This document shows, in pieces, positions 32,757 through 39,956 of a stretch of DNA of 40,096 nt (position 1 is the stretch's first letter; every line of letters begins with the position of its first letter). The position numbers were made by a program, and so were the translations under genes. The notes under the pieces were generated by a model that saw nothing but the letters and a program-made list of their open reading frames with translations, was not told where the DNA came from and did no database searches. The stretch comes from Treponema sp. (GTDB taxonomy: Bacteria; Spirochaetota; Spirochaetia; Treponematales; Breznakiellaceae): contig JAIRYT010000013.1 in NCBI GenBank assembly GCA_031267675.1, positions 1 through 40,096 of the forward strand, in the 5' to 3' direction.

Positions 32757-33821
32757 GTGATACTTTTTACCCCCGGACCGATTGCCATGGATGGGGAAAC
32801 CATTGCGGAAGCCGGTAAACAATCGCAGTATTTTCGCACGGTCGAATTTTCCGCGCTGATGCTCGATTGCGGGCGAATGCTCAAAGAAATGGTCAACGCG
32901 CCCGAAGACGCAAAAACCGTTTTTTTAACCGCCAGCGGCAGCGGCGCCATGGAGGCCGCGGTAATAAATCTTTTTTCGGTTAAGGATAAACTGTTAATAA
33001 TTAATGGGGGCAGTTTTGGAAAGCGGTTTACCCAAATTTGCGCCCTGCATGACATTCCCTTTGTTTCCATAGATGTTGCCTGGAACGAGGCTTTTAACCC
33101 CGCAAAACTTGACCCCTTTGCCAACGCGGGTTTTACCGGAATGCTTGTAAATATGTGCGAAACATCCACGGGGCAGTTGTTTCCCATGCGGATAATTTCT
33201 GATTTCTGCGCGCGCGGCAACATCTGCCTGGTCGTTGACGCAATCAGTTCATTTTTATGCGACCCCTTTGACATGAAGACGCTTAATATTGGCGCGGTCA
33301 TTGTCAGCTCCCAAAAAGGCTTTGCCCTGCAGCCGGGCATGTCGTTTGTTGTTATTGCCAACGATACCTTTGAAGAGCGCTGTAAAGCCAATGCTCCCAA
33401 AAGCCTCTATTTTAGATTTGTTGATTATGAGGCGGACATGCGGCGCGGTCAAACACCCTACACTCCGGCGGTGGGAATTATCAATCAACTTTACGAAAAA
33501 TCACTGCGCCTTATCCGCAGCGGGGGAGCCGCTTCCAACATCAGCGCCATAAAGGCCCTTGCCGTTTACTTTAGGGAGCAGCTGTCAAAAAAAACGGGCT
33601 TTGACGTTCCGCCAATTCCCCTTTCAAATTGTTTAACCCCGCTGATTTGCAAAAACAACAACGCAAAAGAAATCTTTGAAACATTAAAAAACCAGTATGC
33701 TATTTATGTTACCCCCTGTGCCGGTGAACTGGCGCCTTTTCTTTTGCGGGTTACCCACATGAGCCGGCAGCTTAAAAACAGCGACATTGATCAATTAATC
33801 GGCATTTTGGCAAAAATGTAA
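32757..33821 (+). CDS. Class V (PhnW/AGXT-like) PLP aminotransferase
   Basis: Fold-type I PLP enzyme of the alanine-glyoxylate / 2-aminoethylphosphonate aminotransferase group. ILFTPGPIAM at the start, FLTASGSGAMEAAV, the aspartate segment VVDAISSF and the PLP lysine in SSQKGFALQPG are all present. 354 residues. I prefer GTG 32757 (start of ILFTPGP) over GTG 32742, since relatives begin at this motif and the -10 box lies between the two. It is followed after 12 nt by a TagD-like cytidylyltransferase, so the amino product may be loaded onto CMP. Substrate is not readable; aminoethylphosphonate is one candidate. Confidence 0.8.
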   Translation: MILFTPGPIAMDGETIAEAGKQSQYFRTVEFSALMLDCGRMLKEMVNAPEDAKTVFLTASGSGAMEAAVINLFSVKDKLLIINGGSFGKRFTQICALHDIPFVSIDVAWNEAFNPAKLDPFANAGFTGMLVNMCETSTGQLFPMRIISDFCARGNICLVVDAISSFLCDPFDMKTLNIGAVIVSSQKGFALQPGMSFVVIANDTFEERCKANAPKSLYFRFVDYEADMRRGQTPYTPAVGIINQLYEKSLRLIRSGGAASNISAIKALAVYFREQLSKKTGFDVPPIPLSNCLTPLICKNNNAKEIFETLKNQYAIYVTPCAGELAPFLLRVTHMSRQLKNSDIDQLIGILAKM

Positions 33822-33833
33822 CAGGAGTAAAAT

Positions 33834-34298
33834 ATGATTGGGAATAAAACGGTTGTGTATACTTCGGGAACTTTTGACATGCTGCATTATAACCATCTGC
33901 GGATGATCGAATATGCGCGGGCGCTGGGCGATATTTTGATTGTCGGCGTAAATACCGACGAACTGGTGCTTTCGTATAAATCGGAACCCATTATTCCCTT
34001 TGAGGAGCGGATCGGTCTGCTAAAGGCGCTTAAATATCCGGATATTGTGATCCCTCAGCATTCGCTTAATCATACCGACAAAGTTGACAAACTTAATTTT
34101 GACATTTTTGTTGTAGGCGATGACTGGACGGGAAAGTACGACTACCTGAAAAACCAGGGAGTAAGCGTTATGTACTTTCCCTATGGTAAAGGCGTCTCGT
34201 CAACAAGCTTAAAAGAAAAAATTTACAAACGATACCAGGAAATGCAAAACACCGCCGATTCGCATTTTCCCCTTGATGCCGACACCGCTTCGGATTAA
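33834..34298 (+). CDS. TagD-like cytidylyltransferase
   Basis: Nucleotidyltransferase of the glycerol-3-phosphate cytidylyltransferase type: makes CDP-activated alcohols or amino-alcohols from CTP. Seen: TSGTFDMLHYNH, RMIEYARALGDILIVGVNTDE, FEERIGLLKALKYPD, DIFVVGDDWTGKYDYL and VSSTSLKEKI, closely following TagD order. The signature HxGH is HYNH, with Asn where Gly is nearly invariant. 154 residues, slightly longer than TagD. ATG 33834 follows AGGAG. Co-operonic with a class V aminotransferase, which hints at a CDP-linked amino headgroup for surface polymers or lipids (inference). Ends 6 nt before a palindromic repeat. Confidence 0.82.
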   Translation: MIGNKTVVYTSGTFDMLHYNHLRMIEYARALGDILIVGVNTDELVLSYKSEPIIPFEERIGLLKALKYPDIVIPQHSLNHTDKVDKLNFDIFVVGDDWTGKYDYLKNQGVSVMYFPYGKGVSSTSLKEKIYKRYQEMQNTADSHFPLDADTASD

Positions 34299-34304
34299 CT
34301 TGTC

Positions 34305-34556
34305 GGGGATTGACCTTTAGGTCGGCAGCCATAGGCTGATTAGGCTAAAAGACAGGAAAAGAAATTTAACCGCGAAGGGCACAAAGGGAAGAGGATAGGA
34401 GAGAATCAAGGTACCAGGGCTGCCCGGCAACCAAATTCGCAAGCTGCGCAGCAGCTCGGCGGGGATTGACCTTTAGGTCAGCAGCCATAGGCTGCCCGTA
34501 ACCAAATTCGCAAGCTGCGCGGCAGCTTGGCGGGGATTGACCTTCAGGTCAATCCC
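34305..34556. repeat. Dispersed palindromic repeat, cluster of three copies
   Basis: Units at 34305-34338, 34430-34500 and 34501-34556. The second and third begin ACCAAATTCGCAAGCTGCGC, then an AGCTG...CAGCT palindrome, GGCGGGGATTGACCT and its complementary arm. The first two units also carry a CAGCC-ATA-GGCTG hairpin. Only the third has the full GGTCAATCC arm. They are in reverse orientation to the copies at 15707 and 21521. The stretch between units 1 and 2 (34339-34429) holds no gene. Confidence 0.8.
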
Positions 34557-35901
34557 TCCTCCACCCCTCAAAGGCCGCTTGTACCGCTTCGGCGACCTGC
34601 CGGGGCGTTCGTGTGCCAAGTCCTATATCGCGCAGGCCCTCGTTAATGGGATCATATACATCCTTCTCAAAAGCGCCGTCGATCACCGGGGTGCTTTTGT
34701 CATATTCCTTGCTCAGGTTTCCTGCGGCAATCTGCATTGGTTCAAGGTTAAGGGCCGCCACATTAATATCGTTCCGCGTGGGAGTGGCAATACCGCCTGT
34801 TCTTAGCAGCCATGACTGTACTTCGGCGCCGGAGAGCCACTTTACCAGCTTCCACGCGGCAGCTTCCCTGGCCGATCCTTTTTTAATGGCGGCGTTAATT
34901 CCAAAGCCGGTGCCCAAAACTACCGAACTGGATTTATTGATCTTTGCCGCTGGAATATCGGGGAACACCGTTATAAAAAAGTTTTTTTGCCGTTCGGGCG
35001 ATATAAGCACCCTGCCTGTTGTCTGGTCGGTAACAAATGCCGCAACCCGCCAGTCGCCGTCAATAAAATAAGGAGCGCGGCCGTCCGCAAACTGAACCGT
35101 AACATCCGGGTACGACGTGGAAAGCGAATCGCGCGAAATAACTCCATCATCATAAATGGTTTTAATAAACGCAAGCGCGTCTACAAAATCAGCATCCGTA
35201 AATTTTGCCTTGCCCGATAAAATACGCTGGGTCCAGCCCTGACCGCAAAAACGGCCGGCAACCAGCGAAAAAAGACAGGACTGCATTACCCAGGAATCTT
35301 CGTTTGCCATAAGCACCGTTTTATACCCGTTGGCCGCAAGAACGGGAACCTGGGCTTTTAATTCTTCGTAGGTACGGGCGGGCGCAAGGGCGCATTCGTC
35401 AAGTATATCAAGATTTACATAAAACGCGCTTGAAGCAGTAATGGTCCGGGGAAGAATTCCAATGCGGTTCGAAATCTGCCCCCCCGGATCCAGGGCAACG
35501 GAGGTAAACTGCTGGTCAAGTTTATCCCGTTTTATAAGCGGTTCAAGATTCTTAAAAAGGTTCCTGGTATGAAGCTGGGCGGAACGCCCCGAAGGCCAGA
35601 CATACATAACATCGGGAAGTTCCCCTGCCGCCAAATACGCTTCTACCCGTTCATGAAAGGGAGTGTTAAAAAGGTCTTCTCGTATTATTTTAATATCGGG
35701 GTTTGTTTTTTCAAATGTTTCCCACACAAAAGAAACCTCGTCTTTGGAGCTGGCGGCAGTCGTATCAAAATAATTAAGAACTCGCAGCTCAACGGGTTTA
35801 TCATCATCGGCAGTACAGCCGGAAAAAAGTGTAATCAGGCATATCAGCGCCGCGAGCCCGGACGCTCCGCGAATCAGCTCATTTATTTTTTTTATAATCA
35901 T
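34549..35901 (-). CDS. ABC sugar transporter solute-binding lipoprotein
   Basis: Extracellular solute-binding protein, family 1. Signal with lipobox LFSGC (Cys29), then an ELRVLNYFDTTAAS start, NPDIKIIREDLFN, ELPDVMYVWPSG, FYVNLDILDECALAPARTYEEL and KLVKWLSGAEVQSWLL, all typical of the cluster that binds sugars or glycerol phosphates. 450 residues. Permease and ATPase genes are not adjacent, so it is an orphan in this window. A strong promoter ends 8 nt before ATG 35901 and no ribosome site is seen. Its stop codon TGA lies inside the repeat palindrome, giving the tail EGWRRD. Confidence 0.9.
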   Translation of the reverse strand: MIIKKINELIRGASGLAALICLITLFSGCTADDDKPVELRVLNYFDTTAASSKDEVSFVWETFEKTNPDIKIIREDLFNTPFHERVEAYLAAGELPDVMYVWPSGRSAQLHTRNLFKNLEPLIKRDKLDQQFTSVALDPGGQISNRIGILPRTITASSAFYVNLDILDECALAPARTYEELKAQVPVLAANGYKTVLMANEDSWVMQSCLFSLVAGRFCGQGWTQRILSGKAKFTDADFVDALAFIKTIYDDGVISRDSLSTSYPDVTVQFADGRAPYFIDGDWRVAAFVTDQTTGRVLISPERQKNFFITVFPDIPAAKINKSSSVVLGTGFGINAAIKKGSAREAAAWKLVKWLSGAEVQSWLLRTGGIATPTRNDINVAALNLEPMQIAAGNLSKEYDKSTPVIDGAFEKDVYDPINEGLRDIGLGTRTPRQVAEAVQAAFEGWRRD

Positions 35902-35909
35902 ACTATATC

Positions 35910-35938
35910 AGTATACCGTAAAAACGGCTTTTTTTCAA
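35910..35938 (-). promoter_or_regulatory. Promoter of the solute-binding lipoprotein gene
   Basis: Minus strand TTGAAA (35938-35933), 17-nt spacer, TATACT (35915-35910), 8 nt before ATG. A strong match; leaderless mRNA predicted. CCGT and ACGG half sites flank the spacer's T-run. Confidence 0.7.
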
Positions 35939-35998
35939 GATGGTTTCAAAAATGCGCTTTAGCACAGCCAATTAATTTTAAAACCGGCTCAACGGGCA

Positions 35999-36027
35999 TT
36001 GCCTAAACGGACAATGAACAGTACACT
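35999..36027 (+). promoter_or_regulatory. Promoter of the Cof-type phosphatase gene
   Basis: TTGCCT (35999-36004), 17-nt spacer, TACACT (36022-36027), 6 nt before ATG 36034, no ribosome site. Confidence 0.55.
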
Positions 36028-36033
36028 GATAGT

Positions 36034-36858
36034 ATGAGGCACCAGGTTAAGCTTATCGCCTTTGATTTGGATGGAACGGTTCTTAACAGCCGCAAAGAAA
36101 TTTCGGCGCGTACCATAAAAGCGTTCCAAAACGCATTGGACGCGGGGATACGGTTAGTCCCCGCTACCGGGCGGCAATATTCGGCAATACCGCAGGAAGT
36201 AGTAAACGTAAGCCGTTCACTCCTTATTGCCAATAACGGCGCGCAGGTTTTTGAGATGCCCGTAAAGAAGACTATCCGCGAATATTGCTTTGACGCAAAA
36301 ACAGCCGTAAGCCTTGTCCGGGAACTGCGCGCGTTTAACGGAATGATCTTTGCGGCCCACGGGGACGTAGGCGTGTATGACGACAAGGGAGCGGGGTTTC
36401 TTTCCGGCGTAACAAAACGCATTCTTGATAAATACGGCTGGTGGAACGAACATCCATTTGCCGATGTTGAAACAGTGACCGGCGAAAAAAAACACATTTT
36501 AAAAATGGTGATGATCTTTGAAGACCTGGATGAACGAAAAAGAGCGCTGGATTACTTTACCGGACGCCCCGATCTTTATATAACTTTTTTTGACGACAAC
36601 AATATCGAACTTATGCCTGCGGGAACGAACAAGGGCGGCGCGCTCAAATTTTGCGCCGGGCGCCTGGGGCTTTCCCTGGATGAGGTAATGGCAATCGGCG
36701 ACAGCGACAACGACAGGGAAATGCTTTGCATTGCCGGTTTAAGTGTCGCAATGGGAAACGCATCGGCGGAAATAAAAGCGGCAGCCGGTCAAACAACAAA
36801 AAGCTGCGAAGAAGACGGCGCGGCCCTGGCGATTGAGGCAATACTCGGGTCTGACTAA
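36034..36858 (+). CDS. Cof-type HAD-IIB phosphatase
   Basis: Haloacid-dehalogenase superfamily sugar-phosphate or cofactor phosphatase. Motif I is AFDLDGTVLNS (Asp nucleophile near residue 9), motif II VPATGRQ, the cap region runs about 85-195, motif III is NKGGALKF, and motif IV MAIGDSDNDREML. 274 residues is standard. Substrate cannot be predicted. ATG 36034 has no Shine-Dalgarno and follows a promoter directly. The MTA phosphorylase gene begins 45 nt downstream and is probably cotranscribed. Confidence 0.9.
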   Translation: MRHQVKLIAFDLDGTVLNSRKEISARTIKAFQNALDAGIRLVPATGRQYSAIPQEVVNVSRSLLIANNGAQVFEMPVKKTIREYCFDAKTAVSLVRELRAFNGMIFAAHGDVGVYDDKGAGFLSGVTKRILDKYGWWNEHPFADVETVTGEKKHILKMVMIFEDLDERKRALDYFTGRPDLYITFFDDNNIELMPAGTNKGGALKFCAGRLGLSLDEVMAIGDSDNDREMLCIAGLSVAMGNASAEIKAAAGQTTKSCEEDGAALAIEAILGSD

Positions 36859-36903
36859 AACCCGCATCGCATAAAAGCGCTGCGAATAAAAATGGAGGAA
36901 CTT

Positions 36904-37650
36904 ATGGCAAAAATAGGCATTATCGGCGGCAGCGGACTGGATAATCCGGCAATTTTTTCCAACCCGCGGGATAAAACAATAAGCACCCCCTATGGGGAGC
37001 CTTCGTCAGCGCTAAAATGCGGAACCATTGACGGCGTCGAAGTTATACTGCTTGCCCGCCACGGACGGGAGCATACCATACCGCCGTCCCAGGTGAATTT
37101 TCGCGCCAATATTTGGGCGCTTAAAAGCGAAGGCTGCACCCATATCCTTGCGACAACGGCGGTCGGTTCGCTGCGCGAAGAAATAAAACGCGGAGATCTG
37201 GTCATTATCGATCAATTTATTGATTTTACCAAACAGCGCAGGATGACGTTTTACGAACGTTTTGAGCCGCATAAACCGGTACACTGCGCAATGGCCGAGC
37301 CCTTTGATAAAACGCTTCGTTCGCTTTTTGTCGGGCAGTGTAAGGCGCTGGACTTTCCTTTCCACGATAAAGGAACAGTGGTAACAATTGAAGGCCCGCG
37401 TTTTTCAACCCGCGCCGAATCCCACATGTTCCGCACCCTTGGCGCCGATATAATCAATATGTCCATAGCCACCGAAGCGGCGCTGGCAAATGAAGCAGGC
37501 ATCCCCTATGGGGCTGTCGCGATGAGCACCGACTTTGACTCCTGGAAACAGGATGAAGAATCGGTTACCTGGGAAGCAATCGCCAAAGTATTTGCGGACA
37601 ACGCGGCCAGGGTAACTACCCTGCTTGCCAAAGTCATACCGCTCATTTAG
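36904..37650 (+). CDS. mtnP: S-methyl-5'-thioadenosine phosphorylase
   Basis: Phosphorolysis of methylthioadenosine to adenine and 5-methylthioribose 1-phosphate, in methionine salvage after polyamine or quorum-signal synthesis. GIIGGSGLDNP phosphate loop, LARHGREHTIPPSQVNFRANIWALK, TTAVGSLRE, IEGPRFSTRAES, NMSIATEAALANEAGI and MSTDFDSW. The Asp pair in STDFD fits MTA phosphorylase rather than guanosine/inosine-type enzymes. ATG 36904 with GGAGG 4 nt upstream is preferred over ATG 36892, which lies on the ribosome site itself. 248 residues. Probably an operon with the upstream phosphatase. Confidence 0.88.
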   Translation: MAKIGIIGGSGLDNPAIFSNPRDKTISTPYGEPSSALKCGTIDGVEVILLARHGREHTIPPSQVNFRANIWALKSEGCTHILATTAVGSLREEIKRGDLVIIDQFIDFTKQRRMTFYERFEPHKPVHCAMAEPFDKTLRSLFVGQCKALDFPFHDKGTVVTIEGPRFSTRAESHMFRTLGADIINMSIATEAALANEAGIPYGAVAMSTDFDSWKQDEESVTWEAIAKVFADNAARVTTLLAKVIPLI

Positions 37651-37660
37651 CGGAAAAGCA

Positions 37661-38482
37661 TTATATGTAATCCATCAGTATGATAATTTCACCGGCATTA
37701 AGGCGGAAACTCACAGATCGCCCATTTATATATTTCCATTTATAATTTAAATCACAGTACCGCATCTTTCCTAAAAAAATAAGCGGCGCTATTTCTTTAA
37801 TAAAATATTCGTTACTTTTATATTTCATATTTATGGATACTATATGACCGTATTCAGATATTGAAATGTCGTTATCTTCATAATTTAGCCGGTAATTATT
37901 GCCATCGCCCCGCTTTTCATGACTAAAATTCAATTCATTAATTTCAGCGATAAAATTTTCTCTGGTATTCTGCAATAATAAATTTGTAAATTTTCTATCA
38001 GAAAAAAAATATAATTTATTATATTCAAACAGGCGATCAATCCCTTCATGGGCAGCTATAAACAATATTACCCCAAATAGAAGTGATAAAAACTGTGTCC
38101 TTTTATACAATTTACGGCTTTTTTCATCGGCAAGCTTTTTCTTTACTTTATTTAATTTTAGAAAATATCTAAAATCGGCAAATTTTGCTCCGCATATCGC
38201 TATAAACAAGATAAAAATTACATTTATTATTTTATACAGTATACCATATGTATTTATCAGATTTGATATATTTTCAACGATAATGTTTGATAAAAATATT
38301 GCCGCAATGATTATTAATGCTTCAAAATATAATTTTTTATAAAACCACCATGCCGGAGAAAATAAAAATGCCGCCCAGTTCCAGCTTGGCCGTGTTTTCT
38401 TTCCATATGCGCTCCAAATATTTCTATAATGGCTTGCATAACTATTTCCTATTATGTCTATATAAAATTCAGCGTCATTCAT
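37661..38482 (-). CDS. DUF2628-type membrane protein
   Basis: A 273-residue inner membrane protein. The N-terminal NSYASHYRNIWSAYGKKTRPSWNW followed by AAFLFSPAWWFYKKLY is the DUF2628 hallmark (function unknown). Three hydrophobic segments lie at about 50-75, 80-110 and 132-150, followed by a soluble C-terminal domain of about 120 residues, rich in Asn, Tyr and Lys, with no match known to me. ATG 38482 is chosen over TTG 38488. The ribosome site is poor, with AGGA too far upstream. The DNA is strongly AT-rich compared with mtnP next door, suggesting acquisition. It is 21 nt downstream of the lipoprotein gene and on the same strand. Confidence 0.7.
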   Translation of the reverse strand: MNDAEFYIDIIGNSYASHYRNIWSAYGKKTRPSWNWAAFLFSPAWWFYKKLYFEALIIIAAIFLSNIIVENISNLINTYGILYKIINVIFILFIAICGAKFADFRYFLKLNKVKKKLADEKSRKLYKRTQFLSLLFGVILFIAAHEGIDRLFEYNKLYFFSDRKFTNLLLQNTRENFIAEINELNFSHEKRGDGNNYRLNYEDNDISISEYGHIVSINMKYKSNEYFIKEIAPLIFLGKMRYCDLNYKWKYINGRSVSFRLNAGEIIILMDYI

Positions 38483-38503
38483 AAGCAAACAATATCCTGT
38501 TTT

Positions 38504-39190
38504 TTAATTTTTCCCGTTTAAATTGCCTTCGTTGATAAATTGTAACAACTCCTCGTCTGTTAGTATAAACGATTCCATCGTATCGACTTCGGTATAATCC
38601 AATTCGGTGATTCCCTTTACATTAATATCTTCATAATTGTATTCTGCCGATAACCCGAATAACAGTTTTAACTCATCTTCATGGATTAATATCCCATTTT
38701 CAATTTCCAGCAATTTTTTTTGTTCCCATTCATGGTTTATCCATTCGTAATTTTCCCATCCTGTGTTTCTATTTTGAATTATAAAATCATTTTTTACTTC
38801 TTCATGCTTATTGACAAACAGGATTTGATTATTTATTCCAAATCCAAATGTGCCAATATTATTTATTTTTCCATTTATGACCAAAAAAGAACTTTCGGCC
38901 GGCAAAGGCGGAATAAATACATCTTTCTTTTTTACTATCCGTATTTCTTTTATATTGTATTTTATGCTTTTGGCATGCGTTAAATAAAATAATCCGTTTT
39001 TATTTACGGTAATTCTTTTTGTTTTGTTTTCGTTTTCCGGGGCAACCTGAATTTCTATTTTTATACTGCCGTTTTGATTGGGATAAAACCTTCCGACCAC
39101 CAACGTATTATTCGTTTTGTTTGGCTTTTGAAGGGTAGTACATCCAACGCATATTGGCAGTATAAAAACAACAAAAATTTTTAGTTTCAT
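38504..39190 (-). CDS. Putative surface lipoprotein, 228 aa
   Basis: Begins MKLKIFVVFILPICVGCTTLQK, a signal peptide with a relaxed, spirochaete-like lipobox ending at Cys17. The rest is a beta-rich domain (TLVVGRFYPNQNGSIKIEIQV, RITVNKNGLFYLTHA) resembling small treponemal lipoproteins whose matrix domain I cannot name, with a C-terminal acidic helix (FILTDEELLQFINEG). A longer frame reaching 39499 only reads through repeat DNA. ATG 39190 is supported by the signal peptide and by a near-consensus promoter ending 7 nt upstream. AT-rich; pairs with the DUF2628 gene as a small accessory operon. Function unknown. Confidence 0.7.
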   Translation of the reverse strand: MKLKIFVVFILPICVGCTTLQKPNKTNNTLVVGRFYPNQNGSIKIEIQVAPENENKTKRITVNKNGLFYLTHAKSIKYNIKEIRIVKKKDVFIPPLPAESSFLVINGKINNIGTFGFGINNQILFVNKHEEVKNDFIIQNRNTGWENYEWINHEWEQKKLLEIENGILIHEDELKLLFGLSAEYNYEDINVKGITELDYTEVDTMESFILTDEELLQFINEGNLNGKN

Positions 39191-39197
39191 AACATGG

Positions 39198-39226
39198 ATT
39201 GTATCGGCTATTGCGTATAGTGTCAA
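39198..39226 (-). promoter_or_regulatory. Promoter of the lipoprotein-DUF2628 operon
   Basis: Minus strand TTGACA (39226-39221), 17-nt spacer, TACAAT (39203-39198), 7 nt before ATG 39190. Near consensus; leaderless mRNA predicted. The 300 nt upstream (39227-39497) contain no gene apart from the repeat at 39345. Confidence 0.7.
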
Positions 39227-39344
39227 TGATTTTGAAACTTTTTGCGGGTATTCCGGGCGACGATCGGGGGTATGCGGCGTTTTGCCGGCCCGGACAAGGG
39301 CTTTGCGCAGCATCCTTTCCAAAGGAAAGGCGACCAGGGCTGGC

Positions 39345-39504
39345 AAAATGTGGGTGAAGGAGCCGTGGGAGGCATCGGCAACGAAGTTGCCGCGCCGACC
39401 TAGGCGACTGAACCCCGAGGAGCGTAGCGACGGAGCGCAAACAGACCTGTTATGCGAAATAAAAATCTGGAAATGGTTGGATAATCGCCCCGCATCCATG
39501 CGGG
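39345..39504 (+). repeat. GC-rich repeat, copy A (plus orientation)
   Basis: Starts AAAATGTGGGTG, then AAGGAGCCGTGGGAG, CGACCTAGGCGACTG, AACCCCG, a run of GAGCG-type words, CCTGTTATGCGA and AAAAATCTG, and ends in a CCCGCAT / ATGCGGG hairpin (39489-39504). The same ordered blocks occur in inverted orientation at 40096-39957. Copy A has an extra GGCAAC-GAA-GTTGCC hairpin of about 20 nt. Confidence 0.75.
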
Positions 39505-39716
39505 TCGAGGAAAGAATAATAAAATCATATGATCCATTAGGTCAAGAAGAAAAAATAATAGAAACAAAAAACACCAAGAAATATCAAGAAAACAATCGAA
39601 CAGAACATACATTTTACAAAATAAGACGGGGAAATATTATCATCGTATTACAGGACAATTATTTACAATTTAACTCGAAACTGAAAACCAATAAGAACTA
39701 TGACAATAACGGATAA
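39498..39716 (+). CDS. Doubtful 72-aa frame
   Basis: A lysine- and glutamate-rich frame (for example EEKIIETKNTKKYQEN, RRGNIIIVLQDNYL) with no ribosome site, whose ATG lies in a repeat hairpin. The middle part has a protein-like alternation of charged and hydrophobic residues, so it could be a decayed gene end. Weak. Confidence 0.2.
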   Translation: MRVEERIIKSYDPLGQEEKIIETKNTKKYQENNRTEHTFYKIRRGNIIIVLQDNYLQFNSKLKTNKNYDNNG

Positions 39717-39956
39717 AAAATATAAACAGAAATGAAGAGGAAAAAATATAATAAAAGAAGAAAAAAGAGGACGCAAAGAAAATAATTTGATGATAAAATA
39801 TTTGGAAGGTAATAATGGAATGATAGAAAAATATGAAGACAGGATTTAAAGGAAATACAAAAAGAACATTTGGAGTGAGAATACAATAAGAAATTATTTA
39901 AGAAAATAGTTGTATAAAGTTGGGTGGTGAAGAATAAAATGGCTAAAGTGAAAAAT
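39717..39956. other. AT-rich segment without a clear gene
   Basis: The plus strand is extremely purine-rich. Only short frames occur (11 to 19 codons, for example a very basic KRKKYNKRRKKR). They may be debris of one decayed gene. The minus-strand frame across it is only a Phe/Leu-rich shadow of the A-runs. Confidence 0.4.

Noticed and set aside
38504-39499. Long version (331 aa) of the lipoprotein gene starting at 39499
   Set aside because: The extra 103 residues translate repeat DNA and the promoter; the signal peptide and lipobox begin at 39190.
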